From Psychroflexus sediminis (GTDB lineage Bacteria; Bacteroidota; Bacteroidia; Flavobacteriales; Flavobacteriaceae), in assembly GCF_900099815.1 (NCBI RefSeq), contig NZ_FNCW01000004.1, positions 124,001 through 188,000 of the forward strand: a stretch of 64,000 nt of DNA, given 5' to 3'. Each line of letters starts with the position of its first letter. Position 1 is the stretch's first letter. Shown here one piece after another: positions 1 to 7,630 of the stretch. Under the pieces are notes generated by a model. That model was not told the origin of the DNA. It made no database searches and saw nothing but the letters and a program-made list of their open reading frames with translations. The position numbers and the translations under genes are program-made.

Positions 1-945
1 TTAATTAGAAATACAGAAAACTCTGGTTTTTCAAAAGGAAATAATAAAGGTGTAAAAAAAGCTAAAGGAGAATATCTGTGTATCCTGAACCCAGATACCG
101 TAGTCCCTGAAGATTGTTTTACTAAATTGTTTAAGTATCATCAGGAACTGGAAAACCCAGGGGCTATAGGAGTACAGCTTGTGGATGGTACAGGTGAGTT
201 TTTAGAAGAAAGCAAGCGAAATATTCCCATACCCAGGGTTGCAATAAAAAAATTACTTGGCAATTCTTCTTCCTACTATAATTTTGATTTAAAAAAAGAT
301 GAGAATGGTCCAACAGATATTCTAGTAGGAGCGTTTATGTTTATGGAAACCCATTTATTCCAAGATATTGGAGGTTTCGATGAAGACTATTTTATGTACG
401 GTGAAGATATTGATTTGAGTTATAGAATCCATAAAGCGGGTTTTCAAAATTATTATTTCGGAGAATCTAAAGTCTTGCATTATAAAGGAGAAAGCACCAC
501 CAAAGACCAGGAATACCTCAAAAATTTTTTTAATGCCATGTATATTTTTTACAAAAAACATTTCAAAAATTATACAAACTCCTTTAAACTGGTTAAGCAA
601 AGTCTTAAACTCTCCATGGTTTTTGAAAAAATGAAACTAAAATCTATCAAACCTAATAAACAAAACTTTAAAAAAGTTTACTTAATTTCAAAAGATAAAA
701 GTCTAAAAAACAAGTTGGAAACCAAAGTCAGTCTAGAAATTAATTTAATATCGAGAATCAGTACCACTACAAAAGATACTCTAATCGTAATGGATGCGGA
801 TCAAATTGAATACAGAGACTGCATAAAAACGATCGTGGATTTAAAATCTAGGAATAATGTTTTCAGAATAAAACCCAGAAATTATAATTTCATGATAGGC
901 AGCGAAAGCAAATACGTAAAAGGTGAGGTTATTGATCTTAGTTAA
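1..945 (+). CDS. Glycosyltransferase family 2, 5' end outside window
   Basis: The frame is open from the first base, so the N-terminus lies upstream; 314 residues are visible. The NPDT motif (visible residues 30-33) is the family's nucleotide-sugar/metal site, and FMYGEDIDLSYRI (near 133) is the acceptor-side ED motif of rhamnosyl-type GT2 enzymes. A GFSKGNNKG stretch before the metal site also fits. The last 100 residues are Lys-rich and not recognisable. Probably a cytoplasmic enzyme adding a sugar to a surface glycan; donor and acceptor cannot be told. A TTG at 127 could be taken as a start but would remove the catalytic motif. Confidence 0.85.
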   Translation, partial: LIRNTENSGFSKGNNKGVKKAKGEYLCILNPDTVVPEDCFTKLFKYHQELENPGAIGVQLVDGTGEFLEESKRNIPIPRVAIKKLLGNSSSYYNFDLKKDENGPTDILVGAFMFMETHLFQDIGGFDEDYFMYGEDIDLSYRIHKAGFQNYYFGESKVLHYKGESTTKDQEYLKNFFNAMYIFYKKHFKNYTNSFKLVKQSLKLSMVFEKMKLKSIKPNKQNFKKVYLISKDKSLKNKLETKVSLEINLISRISTTTKDTLIVMDADQIEYRDCIKTIVDLKSRNNVFRIKPRNYNFMIGSESKYVKGEVIDLS

Positions 946-984
946 GAAGATAAGAACTTAGGAATATAACTGGCTTAATTTTAC

Positions 985-992
985 TAAATTTG
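985..992 (+). promoter_or_regulatory. Putative -7 element (TAAATTTG) for the E2 gene
   Basis: TAAATTTG matches the Bacteroidota -7 consensus TAnnTTTG and lies 38 bases before the ATG at 1030. No good TTG -33 element is seen at the usual distance. Confidence 0.45.
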
Positions 993-1029
993 CAAACTAA
1001 AACTGAAAAACACCTTTTAGGTTGAACAT

Positions 1030-2388
1030 ATGGCAAAAAAAGAATTAAAACTACCCAAGATGGGTGAGAGTGTTGCAGAAGCAACCATTACCAGTTGGTT
1101 AAAAGAAGTTGGCGACAGTATCGAAGCTGATGAAGCAGTTCTAGAAATTGCAACCGATAAAGTAGATTCTGAAGTTCCCAGTGAATACGATGGGGTTTTG
1201 GTTGAAAAGCTGTTTGAGGTGGACGATGTCGTAAAAGTTGGTGAGGTTGTCGCTATTATTGAAGTAGATGGAGACGGAGAGGATGACGATGCTTCAGACG
1301 AAACTGAAACCGATGTAACAGCTGAGACCAAAGCGGCTGAAGAAGCTGCTTCGATGGTGGAAGAAAGCGTGAATCAGGCAAAAACAACTGCTGACAGCGC
1401 CTCAAGTTATTCTGATTCTAAGCGGTTTTATTCCCCGCTTGTCAAAAATATTGCACGTCAGGAAAACGTCTCTCCAGAAGAATTAGAAAGTATAAAAGGC
1501 ACTGGTCTTGACGATAGGGTTACCAAAGATGATATTCTGGCCTATGTCAAGGATAAAAAAGACGGCGCGAGCACTTCGCAAAAAACCAGAACGGAAACAT
1601 CTTTAGGAGAAACACCTTCTGCTCCTCAAGCAAAAGCTTCTCCTGCTCCAAAGGTAAACACTCCAGTAAATATAAACGCTGAAGATGAAGTGATAGAAAT
1701 GAGCAGAATGGGTAAATTGATTTCTAGCCATATGATTGCTAGTACACAGACTTCTGCCCATGTTCAGTCTTTCATAGAAGTAGATGTTACAAATATTTGG
1801 AATTGGAGAAATAAACATAAAAATGCATTTCAGAAAAGAGAGGGTGAAAAGTTAACCTTCACTCCTATTTTTATGGAAGCAGTTGCCAAAACCATAAAAG
1901 ACTTCCCGAAAATCAACATATCAGTTGATGGAGATAAGATTGTGATGAAAAAACATATCAATCTTGGCATGGCGGCAGCATTACCAGACGGTAATTTGAT
2001 TGTACCTGTGATAAGAGATGCGGATCAACTCAACTTACTGGGCATGGCCAAAAAAGTAAATGACCTTGCCGGAAGAGCTAGAAATGGGAAATTAAAACCC
2101 GACGAAACACAAGGCGGCACTTACACGGTGACCAATGTAGGGACGTTTGGGAGTGTGATGGGAACCCCAATCATCAACCAACCCCAAGTTGGAATACTGG
2201 CTTTAGGTGCCATCAGAAAAGTGCCGGCCGTTATAGAAACTCCCGAAGGTGATTTTATAGGTATTCGTCACAAAATGTTCTTGTCTCACAGTTATGACCA
2301 CAGAGTAGTAAATGGTGCTCTAGGAGGACAATTCATTCAAAGAATGAAAGAATATCTGGAAAATTTTGATACGGAAAGAAGTATCTAA
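1030..2388 (+). CDS. 2-oxoacid dehydrogenase complex E2 (dihydrolipoyl acyltransferase)
   Basis: Transfers the acyl group from a lipoyl arm to CoA in a 2-oxoacid dehydrogenase complex. The lipoyl domain (about 1-78) has the modified Lys44 in ATDKVDSEV; an acidic and Ala-rich linker follows. The E3-binding domain is near 132-172 (FYSPLVKNIARQ), and the catalytic domain runs from about 225 to the end. The length of 452 is normal. Oddly, the active-site signature reads DHRVVNG, with Asn where most E2 proteins have Asp (DHRxxDG); the second E2 at 26860 keeps Asp. No E1 or E3 gene is adjacent, so the substrate (2-oxoglutarate, pyruvate or branched chain) is unclear. A strong terminator follows. 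Confidence 0.9.
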   Translation: MAKKELKLPKMGESVAEATITSWLKEVGDSIEADEAVLEIATDKVDSEVPSEYDGVLVEKLFEVDDVVKVGEVVAIIEVDGDGEDDDASDETETDVTAETKAAEEAASMVEESVNQAKTTADSASSYSDSKRFYSPLVKNIARQENVSPEELESIKGTGLDDRVTKDDILAYVKDKKDGASTSQKTRTETSLGETPSAPQAKASPAPKVNTPVNINAEDEVIEMSRMGKLISSHMIASTQTSAHVQSFIEVDVTNIWNWRNKHKNAFQKREGEKLTFTPIFMEAVAKTIKDFPKINISVDGDKIVMKKHINLGMAAALPDGNLIVPVIRDADQLNLLGMAKKVNDLAGRARNGKLKPDETQGGTYTVTNVGTFGSVMGTPIINQPQVGILALGAIRKVPAVIETPEGDFIGIRHKMFLSHSYDHRVVNGALGGQFIQRMKEYLENFDTERSI

Positions 2389-2400
2389 TTAGCAATACAT

Positions 2401-2447
2401 TTAAATCAAAGAGCCCTTAAATTAAATTTAAGGGCTCTTTGATTTAA
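2401..2447. terminator. Bidirectional intrinsic terminator
   Basis: A perfect inverted repeat with 23-base arms around one central A. The core GAGCCCTTAAA / TTTAAGGGCTC has AT-rich outer arms. It lies between convergent genes (E2 ending at 2388 and the lipoprotein ending at 2479), so it can stop transcription from both sides. Confidence 0.85.
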
Positions 2448-2453
2448 CTAAAG

Positions 2454-2472
2454 TATATATATATATATATAT
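2454..2472. repeat. (TA)n simple repeat
   Basis: An uninterrupted run of alternating T and A, 19 bases, between the terminator and the stop codon of the lipoprotein gene. Confidence 0.9.
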
Positions 2473-2478
2473 CAGGCT

Positions 2479-3393
2479 CTATGCCGGAAAAGTCGCATCC
2501 AAATAATCGGGAGTACCATTGCCATTGGAATCAGGTAGAGGTAGAATAAGATTGCCATCTTCGTCTAAATTGACCTCTTCTCGTGTTGGAACACCATCGC
2601 CATCATCATCTTGATCTCCAAAATTGGGGATTCTATCTTCATCAGTATCATCGTCATTGAGGCGTCTATTTCCATTGACATCTTCCATCCAAGAAGGAAC
2701 TCCGTCTCTATCATGATCGGTTTCAATAGATTTATACAATTGAAAATTAAAAACAATTGGCTCGTAAGGAGAAATTCCGGATCCGGAAGGTGGAGCAGAA
2801 AAATAGGCTAAGCCAGAAGGAATAAAAACAGAACCTACTCCAAAATTATCATCAAATGAAACCGTTCCGTCTGGATTTAGCATAACGCCTGTAGATCCTC
2901 TAAACTCATCCATTACTTCATAGAATCCAATTATATTATTTCTTAAATCGAACCAAATTGGATTAGGTGCATTATCAAATACTTCCTTATCAGTCATTGC
3001 AAATCCGTTATAGGTGACTAATACAGAATCTGCGAAAGTTGTATTTCTTACAGCTTCGGCTCCTTCTCGTATTTGCAGATAGTATAAAGTATATTCTGTT
3101 CCCAGTTGAGATACAGTTTTTGACTTTAAAAATTCAGAGTCCAGTACTGCTTGTTTATCAGTATCATTTTCGCCTATCTCTTTATATACAATGCTTTGGA
3201 AATTTGGGTTTTGTGGATTATCTACAAGTTCATAATAATGGGTTTCCAGGAAAGTCTGAATTTGTTCCATGTTTTCAACTTTCACTTCTTCCACGTCTCT
3301 AATAACTACCGTAGTAACATCTCCATCATCATCAGAACTACAAGAAACGATAAGGATAAGAATAAAAATTAAAACTAGATTTTGTATTTTCAT
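2479..3393 (-). CDS. Lipoprotein with FKBP-like domain and Asp-rich calcium-type repeats
   Basis: A 304-residue exported protein. The signal peptide ends in a lipobox with Cys18 (LIVSC) followed by SSDDDGD; acidic residues just after the lipid Cys resemble the export signal that sends Bacteroidota lipoproteins to the cell surface (inference). Residues of about 100-215 look like an FKBP-type peptidyl-prolyl isomerase domain (VTYNG... IPSGLAYF), degenerate enough that activity is uncertain. Residues from 225 on hold DxDxDGxxD-type segments (DHDRDGVPS, DQDDDGDGVPT, DSNGNGTPDYLD) like thrombospondin type 3 calcium repeats. Divergent from the S4 gene. Confidence 0.75.
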   Translation of the reverse strand: MKIQNLVLIFILILIVSCSSDDDGDVTTVVIRDVEEVKVENMEQIQTFLETHYYELVDNPQNPNFQSIVYKEIGENDTDKQAVLDSEFLKSKTVSQLGTEYTLYYLQIREGAEAVRNTTFADSVLVTYNGFAMTDKEVFDNAPNPIWFDLRNNIIGFYEVMDEFRGSTGVMLNPDGTVSFDDNFGVGSVFIPSGLAYFSAPPSGSGISPYEPIVFNFQLYKSIETDHDRDGVPSWMEDVNGNRRLNDDDTDEDRIPNFGDQDDDGDGVPTREEVNLDEDGNLILPLPDSNGNGTPDYLDATFPA

Positions 3394-3405
3394 TTAACTG
3401 TAATT

Positions 3406-3438
3406 TTTGCCGCAAGATACGATTTTCTTCTATTTTTG
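3406..3438 (+). promoter_or_regulatory. Putative promoter for the S4/phosphoribosyltransferase pair
   Basis: TTTG (3406-3409) as the -33 element and TATTTTTG (3431-3438) as the -7 element, 21 bases apart: a good match to the Bacteroidota consensus. It lies 22 bases before the ATG at 3461. Confidence 0.55.
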
Positions 3439-3460
3439 CTGAAGAATAAATTCGATTTTG

Positions 3461-3847
3461 ATGAGAGTAGATAAATACTTGTGGGCCGTGAGATACTTTA
3501 AAACCAGAAGCATTGCCAGCAATGCCTGCAAGAAAGGTCATGTCAAAATAAAAGGAGAATCGGTAAAGCCTTCGCGGAATGTCTATCCAACCGATAAGAT
3601 TGAAATTAGAAAAAATCAAATCCATTATCAAATCGAAGTCTTAGATCTGCCAAAATCCAGGGTTGGCGCCAAATTAGCGAACATTTATTGCCTTGATATT
3701 ACCCCGAAGGAAAACCTCGAAAAACTTGACTTGCTAAAGTATTCTCAAGAGTACTACAGAAAAAAAGGAGCAGGCAGACCTACTAAAAAAGACAGACGAG
3801 AGCTGGATGATCTCAAAGAAAACACGAAAGACGACATAGATGAATAA
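3461..3847 (+). CDS. S4-domain RNA-binding protein, Hsp15-like
   Basis: A 128-residue basic protein. An S4 domain fills the first 65 residues (MRVDKYLWAVRYFKTRS, then GHVKIKGESVKPS), matching the heat-shock protein 15 (HslR) family that binds stalled 50S subunits. The C-terminal 40 residues are charged (KKGAGRPTKKDRRELDD), as in the family. The ATG at 3461 gives the canonical start; a TTG one codon earlier is also in frame. Its 3' end overlaps the next gene by 8 bases, suggesting translational coupling. Confidence 0.85.
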   Translation: MRVDKYLWAVRYFKTRSIASNACKKGHVKIKGESVKPSRNVYPTDKIEIRKNQIHYQIEVLDLPKSRVGAKLANIYCLDITPKENLEKLDLLKYSQEYYRKKGAGRPTKKDRRELDDLKENTKDDIDE

Positions 3848-4349
3848 AATGAAAACAGAACCTACCTTAATCTTATCTGAAGAAGATATCAAAATTAAAG
3901 TCAAGCGGATTGCTTTGCAAATTCTGGAAACTTGTCTGGAAGACGAGAAGATCGTAATCGCCGGCATTAAGGAGAATGGAGCTACTCTTGCGGCATTGAT
4001 TTCTGAAGAGATAAAGAAATTGTCTGATAAAACTATGGTTCTGGCCAGCGTTAAACTCGACAAGAAAAACCCATTACAATCGATTGAAGTCTCTGTAGAG
4101 CCTTCAGCTTATAAAAACAAAAGTTTAATTTTAGTTGACGATGTTTTAAACACGGGGTCTACCCTCATGTTTGCCGCAAAACATTTTCTGGAGGTTCCCT
4201 TAAAGCAGTTTAAAACAGCTGTCCTGGTAGACAGGAATCATAAAAATTACCCCATCAAAGCTGACTATAAAGGTATTTCTTTATCGACTTCACTCAATGA
4301 AAGAGTTGAGGTGAATTTTGAAAGTCCTGCTAAAGCAGAGCTGATTTAG
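3840..4349 (+). CDS. Phosphoribosyltransferase family protein (PyrR-like)
   Basis: 169 residues with the PRPP-binding loop LILVDDVLNTGST (about 98-110), two acidic residues followed by Thr-Gly-Ser-Thr, as in type I phosphoribosyltransferases. Overall layout resembles PyrR-type uracil phosphoribosyltransferases, but the base specificity cannot be read. A second ATG lies three codons in. It overlaps the S4 gene by 8 bases upstream and converges on aroK with a 4-base overlap at its stop. Confidence 0.8.
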   Translation: MNKMKTEPTLILSEEDIKIKVKRIALQILETCLEDEKIVIAGIKENGATLAALISEEIKKLSDKTMVLASVKLDKKNPLQSIEVSVEPSAYKNKSLILVDDVLNTGSTLMFAAKHFLEVPLKQFKTAVLVDRNHKNYPIKADYKGISLSTSLNERVEVNFESPAKAELI

Positions 4350-4876
4350 GTATTTTGATTCATAACCTGAATCAAATCTTCTAAACTATCAGAGGCATTC
4401 TTACCTGAAAGGTCCAGTACATGATCCGCCATAAAATAAAACTGCTGTCTTTCAAAAAGATGCTTTCTTACAAATTCCTCAAATTCATTTTTATCCTCAT
4501 AATGTGAAATAAGCGGTCTAAATTCTCTCTGAAGAAAAAGCCTGTCCACTAAGGTTTGTATATTGAGTTTCAGGTAGACCGATGCAACTCCTGGAGCTTC
4601 CATGATGTTCTGCATGTTATTTCCATAAACGGGGGTACCCCCACCCAGGGATAAAACAAAGTTGTCTTCTTTTGAAATGATCTCGTGCAAGGCCAGAGAT
4701 TCTGCTTTTCGAAAATAGATTTCACCTTTTTTCTGGAACACTTCTGGTATTGTAAGCTGTTCTTTGCTTTCGATGTAAGCATCGAGATCGATAAATCTCA
4801 AGTCAAAAGTCTTAGCTAAAAGCCGACCTAAAGTTGACTTTCCTACACCCATATATCCTAATAAAACAACCTTCAT
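4346..4876 (-). CDS. aroK: Shikimate kinase
   Basis: Phosphorylates shikimate at the 3-hydroxyl in chorismate synthesis. P-loop GYMGVGKST (7-15), shikimate-binding Asp in FIDLDAYIE (about 32-36), Arg in IYFRKAES (near 57), the SLGGGTP motif (near 79) and the lid Arg in LQREFRPLI are all present. Normal length at 176 residues. Its stop overlaps the convergent phosphoribosyltransferase stop by 4 bases. Confidence 0.95.
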   Translation of the reverse strand: MKVVLLGYMGVGKSTLGRLLAKTFDLRFIDLDAYIESKEQLTIPEVFQKKGEIYFRKAESLALHEIISKEDNFVLSLGGGTPVYGNNMQNIMEAPGVASVYLKLNIQTLVDRLFLQREFRPLISHYEDKNEFEEFVRKHLFERQQFYFMADHVLDLSGKNASDSLEDLIQVMNQNT

Positions 4877-4929
4877 AAATTCCCGCTTTTGAACAAATTA
4901 AAAATGTTTCAAATTTAATTTATTTTTAC

Positions 4930-4959
4930 TTGATAAAACGAAGGAAGGTATTATATTTG
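4930..4959 (+). promoter_or_regulatory. Promoter of the tRNA-Lys genes
   Basis: TTG (4930-4932) and TATATTTG (4952-4959) separated by 19 bases, an excellent match to the Bacteroidota -33/-7 consensus, ending 21 bases before the first tRNA-Lys. Confidence 0.7.
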
Positions 4960-4980
4960 CACCCGCAAAAAGACGCATTA

Positions 4981-5053
4981 GATCTGGTAGCTCAGTTGGT
5001 AGAGCATCTCCCTTTTAAGGAGAGGGTCCTGGGTTCGAGCCCCAGCCAGATCA
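4981..5053 (+). tRNA. tRNA-Lys (anticodon TTT)
   Basis: A 73-base cloverleaf: acceptor GATCTGG/CCAGATC with discriminator A, D arm GCTC/GAGC, anticodon stem TCTCC/GGAGA around loop CTTTTAA, T arm CTGGG/CCCAG around TTCGAGC. CCA is not encoded. Identical to the copy at 5200. Confidence 0.97.
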
Positions 5054-5138
5054 CAAATTTTAATAAGGTTCGCGTTGGACGAAAAGCCTGTCCCGATGGA
5101 AGCTAAAGCGAAACATCGGTAAGCCCCCAGTCGGATCA
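5054..5138 (+). repeat. Hairpin insert plus degenerate copy of the tRNA-Lys 3' end
   Basis: Directly after the tRNA come two hairpin-forming stretches (TTCG..CGAA near 5068; CCGATG..CATCGG near 5093-5117), then at 5121-5138 a degenerate copy of the tRNA 3' end (AAGCCCCCAGTCGGATCA against GAGCCCCAGCCAGATCA). The same arrangement follows the second tRNA-Lys. Confidence 0.6.
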
Positions 5139-5146
5139 TACGAATT

Positions 5147-5171
5147 CCCATGCTCAACACGGGTTTTTTTT
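5147..5171 (+). terminator. Putative intrinsic terminator after tRNA-Lys copy 1
   Basis: CCCaTG / CAcGGG arms (one mismatch) around a short loop, followed by eight T. Confidence 0.55.
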
Positions 5172-5199
5172 ATTGAAATTAAGTTCTTAATTATACAGA

Positions 5200-5272
5200 G
5201 ATCTGGTAGCTCAGTTGGTAGAGCATCTCCCTTTTAAGGAGAGGGTCCTGGGTTCGAGCCCCAGCCAGATCA
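5200..5272 (+). tRNA. tRNA-Lys (anticodon TTT), second copy
   Basis: Identical over 73 bases to the tRNA at 4981, with anticodon loop CTTTTAA and no encoded CCA. The two copies are separated by 146 bases that hold a hairpin insert and a terminator-like stem. Confidence 0.97.
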
Positions 5273-5360
5273 CAAATTTTAAAGAGAAATCTCGCTGGGC
5301 GAGACGTTTATACTGAGTTCCGATAAATATAGGAATCGAAGTGAGCCCCAGCCAGATCAC
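5273..5360 (+). repeat. Hairpin insert plus exact copy of the tRNA-Lys 3' end
   Basis: A perfect hairpin (TCTCGC tgg GCGAGA) follows the tRNA, and at 5343-5360 the last 17 tRNA bases plus one flanking C are repeated exactly (18 bases, GAGCCCCAGCCAGATCAC). It parallels the insert after the first tRNA-Lys but with different filler sequence. Confidence 0.65.
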
Positions 5361-5450
5361 CTTTAATTCCCGCCTTAACTTTTATAAGCTTTGACGTATT
5401 GTCTTCAATGCACGAATAAATTGAATTAAGCTTATATTTACAATAATAAT

Positions 5451-5534
5451 GCCCAGGTGCTGGAACTGGTAGACAGGCATGGTTGAGGGCCATGTGTCCA
5501 TTAGGGCGTGCGGGTTCGACTCCCGCTCTGGGCA
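5451..5534 (+). tRNA. tRNA-Leu (anticodon GAG)
   Basis: An 84-base class II tRNA: acceptor GCCCAGG/TCTGGGC with discriminator A, anticodon stem CATGG/CCATG around TTGAGGG (anticodon GAG), a long variable arm, and T arm GCGGG/CCCGC around TTCGACT. CCA is not encoded. Confidence 0.95.
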
Positions 5535-5767
5535 CTTTTTAAAATACTTGAATTCCTTCTCAAACTTGCGCTCAGAACATGTGTCCGTTTTGAATCACTC
5601 TTTCTTCAGTTTTACTTTTCTCTAAAAAAAACTGAAAGCACTTTAAAGTTAAGCTTTCCAATCCACGACATTGAATCAAAATAGTTATTCATTAGTTTGA
5701 ATTATTTGCAAATATTCCTTTGTCTAAATTGATAAATATCCTTATTTTAAAGATAAAATCTAAAGTC

Positions 5768-6451
5768 ATGATCGATATAAAAAATAAAAATGCACTTGTT
5801 ACAGGATCCTCCCGGGGAATCGGGCAGCAAATAGCCCTGGGTCTTGCCGAAAAAGGATGTCATGTGATTGTACACGGCAGAAAACCTGAACATTGCGAGG
5901 AAACGCTTAATCTTCTAAAGCCTTATAAGGTGAATACCTACACTGTCCACGGTGAATTGTCTGAAAAGGAAGGCATAGAAATGCTGATAGAACAGGTGAA
6001 TAATCTGGAGATCTCGATTGACATCTTATATAACAATGCCGCGATAATGACGAGCTACAGGGAAGACTTCTGGGATCACCTGTGGGAGGATTGGATGGAA
6101 AGCATGAAGGTCAATGTTCTGAGCGTTTACAAGCTATGCGGTGCGTTTATGCCTAAAATGATAGAAAATGGTTTTGGCAGAGTCATTAATTTGGTTTCAG
6201 GAATAAAGGATCAGCCTGAATTATTGCCTTACAGCGCCTCAAAGTGGGCGGCCTCAAAGATTAGTATTGACCTTGCCGTGAAACTGGAAGGAACGGGGGT
6301 GAGAATCAACTCCCTAGATCCGCAATGGATATCAACAGATTTGGGAGGCGAATTTGCAGATCATTCGGTAGATGAAGTTTTACCCGGCGCCCTCGAACCT
6401 GCTATGATCGAAAATGATGGCCCAAATGGCGAAACTTTTTCTGCGATTTAG
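5768..6451 (+). CDS. Short-chain dehydrogenase/reductase
   Basis: A 227-residue NAD(P)-dependent oxidoreductase of the SDR superfamily. The cofactor motif TGSSRGIG is at 12-19, NNAA at 89-92, catalytic Ser in NLVSG near 144, and YSASK at 155-159 with the Tyr and Lys. The ATG at 5768 is chosen because it puts the beta strand before TGxxxGIG at its normal position; a TTG 48 bases upstream is in frame but adds a hydrophobic leader. Substrate unknown. Stands alone between tRNA genes and a small membrane gene. Confidence 0.85.
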   Translation: MIDIKNKNALVTGSSRGIGQQIALGLAEKGCHVIVHGRKPEHCEETLNLLKPYKVNTYTVHGELSEKEGIEMLIEQVNNLEISIDILYNNAAIMTSYREDFWDHLWEDWMESMKVNVLSVYKLCGAFMPKMIENGFGRVINLVSGIKDQPELLPYSASKWAASKISIDLAVKLEGTGVRINSLDPQWISTDLGGEFADHSVDEVLPGALEPAMIENDGPNGETFSAI

Positions 6452-6553
6452 GAAAATAAACTGTAATTTTAATGCCAGAGTGCTCATTTGGCTCTTGCAC
6501 TGAAATTTATAGGCAGAAATGTTTAAAGGAATACAGATTTAAAATATAACGAA

Positions 6554-6754
6554 ATGATAGGAACCTTGCAGGCCATTATAATCGTAACATTTATAGTTAT
6601 TTTAATAATCACTTTATTGGCTTTGATAGACATAGCCAGAAGTGAGTTTACCGGCAACAATAAAGTCGTTTGGGTCTTAATCGTTTTATTTACCAACTTC
6701 CTGGGTGCGATTTTATATTTTTTTATCGGAAGAAAACAGAAGATAAAACAGTAA
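6554..6754 (+). CDS. Small membrane protein of the PLDc_N type
   Basis: 66 residues with two membrane segments (about 5-27 and 38-58) and a basic tail GRKQKIKQ. The pattern ALIDIARSEFTGNNKVVWVLIVL matches the family of short membrane domains found at the N-terminus of some phospholipase D-type proteins and also as stand-alone proteins. Role unknown. Confidence 0.75.
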   Translation: MIGTLQAIIIVTFIVILIITLLALIDIARSEFTGNNKVVWVLIVLFTNFLGAILYFFIGRKQKIKQ

Positions 6755-6859
6755 AATTGTTTCTTTTGTATGCTTTTCCACCTGTAAGGCTGCAGATAAT
6801 ATGCTAAAACCGGGCAATTTAGGATTTAATTCAATCATCAAACTTCATATTTAAACATT

Positions 6860-7630
6860 TTGAAATCCCCTTTTCAAGTATTACTCAATGTATTTCCAAG
6901 GCCTTTTTTGATTAAAGTCAGCTTACTATTAAGACCTATGCTTGTGTTGGCTTACAGAGGAAAAGCCTATAAAGATCCCATTGATGGAAAGACCTTTTCA
7001 AAGTTTTTGCCTTATGGCTATGAAAACCAAAGATCCAATGTGCTTAGCCCTTCCACCCTTTCGCTAGAAAGACACCGCCTGCTTTGGCTATATCTTCAGC
7101 AACAGACTGATTTTTTCACTCGTCCTCAGAAAGTGCTTCATTTTGCCCCAGAACAGGCGTTTTACAAAAGATTTAAAAACTTAAAAAATCTGGAGTACAC
7201 CACTACAGATCTCAATTCTCCTATCGCAGATGTTAAAGCTGATATATGTGACTTACCTTTTGAAGATAATAGCTTTGACACCATCATTTGCAACCATGTC
7301 CTCGAACATATCAAGGACGATGCAAAAGCTATGAAAGAGCTGTACAGGATACTCAAACCTCAAGGCATGGCTATTCTTCAAATTCCCCAGGACCTCAACA
7401 GAGCAACAACATTTGAAGACGACTCCGTCATCGACCCCAAAGAAAGGGCAAAAATTTTCGGGCAGTATGACCACCTAAGAATTTATGGTCGCGATTTTTT
7501 TGATAAGCTGAGATCTATTGGTTTTAAAGTTAAAGCAGTCGATTTGACTTCAGAAATGAAAGATTCTGAAATTGATTATTACCGTTTGCAAAAGGGTGAA
7601 ATAATTCCTGTCTGTTTTAAACCTGCCTAA
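6860..7630 (+). CDS. SAM-dependent methyltransferase, class I
   Basis: 256 residues from a TTG start; no ATG gives a better N-terminus and MKSPFQVLLNVFPRPFLIK suits related proteins. Motif I is atypical (VLHFAPEQAFYKRF near 95), motif II is at YTTTDLN, and the later motifs CDLPFEDNSFDTIICNHVLEHI and LYRILKPQGMAILQIP are clear. The divergent motif I is seen in many flavobacterial relatives; the substrate is unknown. Its end overlaps the convergent apbE by 4 bases. Confidence 0.75.
   Translation: MKSPFQVLLNVFPRPFLIKVSLLLRPMLVLAYRGKAYKDPIDGKTFSKFLPYGYENQRSNVLSPSTLSLERHRLLWLYLQQQTDFFTRPQKVLHFAPEQAFYKRFKNLKNLEYTTTDLNSPIADVKADICDLPFEDNSFDTIICNHVLEHIKDDAKAMKELYRILKPQGMAILQIPQDLNRATTFEDDSVIDPKERAKIFGQYDHLRIYGRDFFDKLRSIGFKVKAVDLTSEMKDSEIDYYRLQKGEIIPVCFKPA

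Noticed and set aside
1017-1331. Ser/Thr-rich open frame on the minus strand
   Set aside because: Antisense shadow of the lipoyl domain of the E2 gene; low-complexity composition from the acidic linker codons, no start context.
5066-5080. Shared stretch TTCGCGTTGGAC with the thiolase stub near 33390
   Set aside because: In the stub these bases are codons of the conserved VGQG region, so the match is probably chance.
5308-5535. Open frame on the minus strand across the tRNA-Leu
   Set aside because: It covers a complete tRNA-Leu and the tRNA-like repeat; the apparent protein is the translation of RNA genes.
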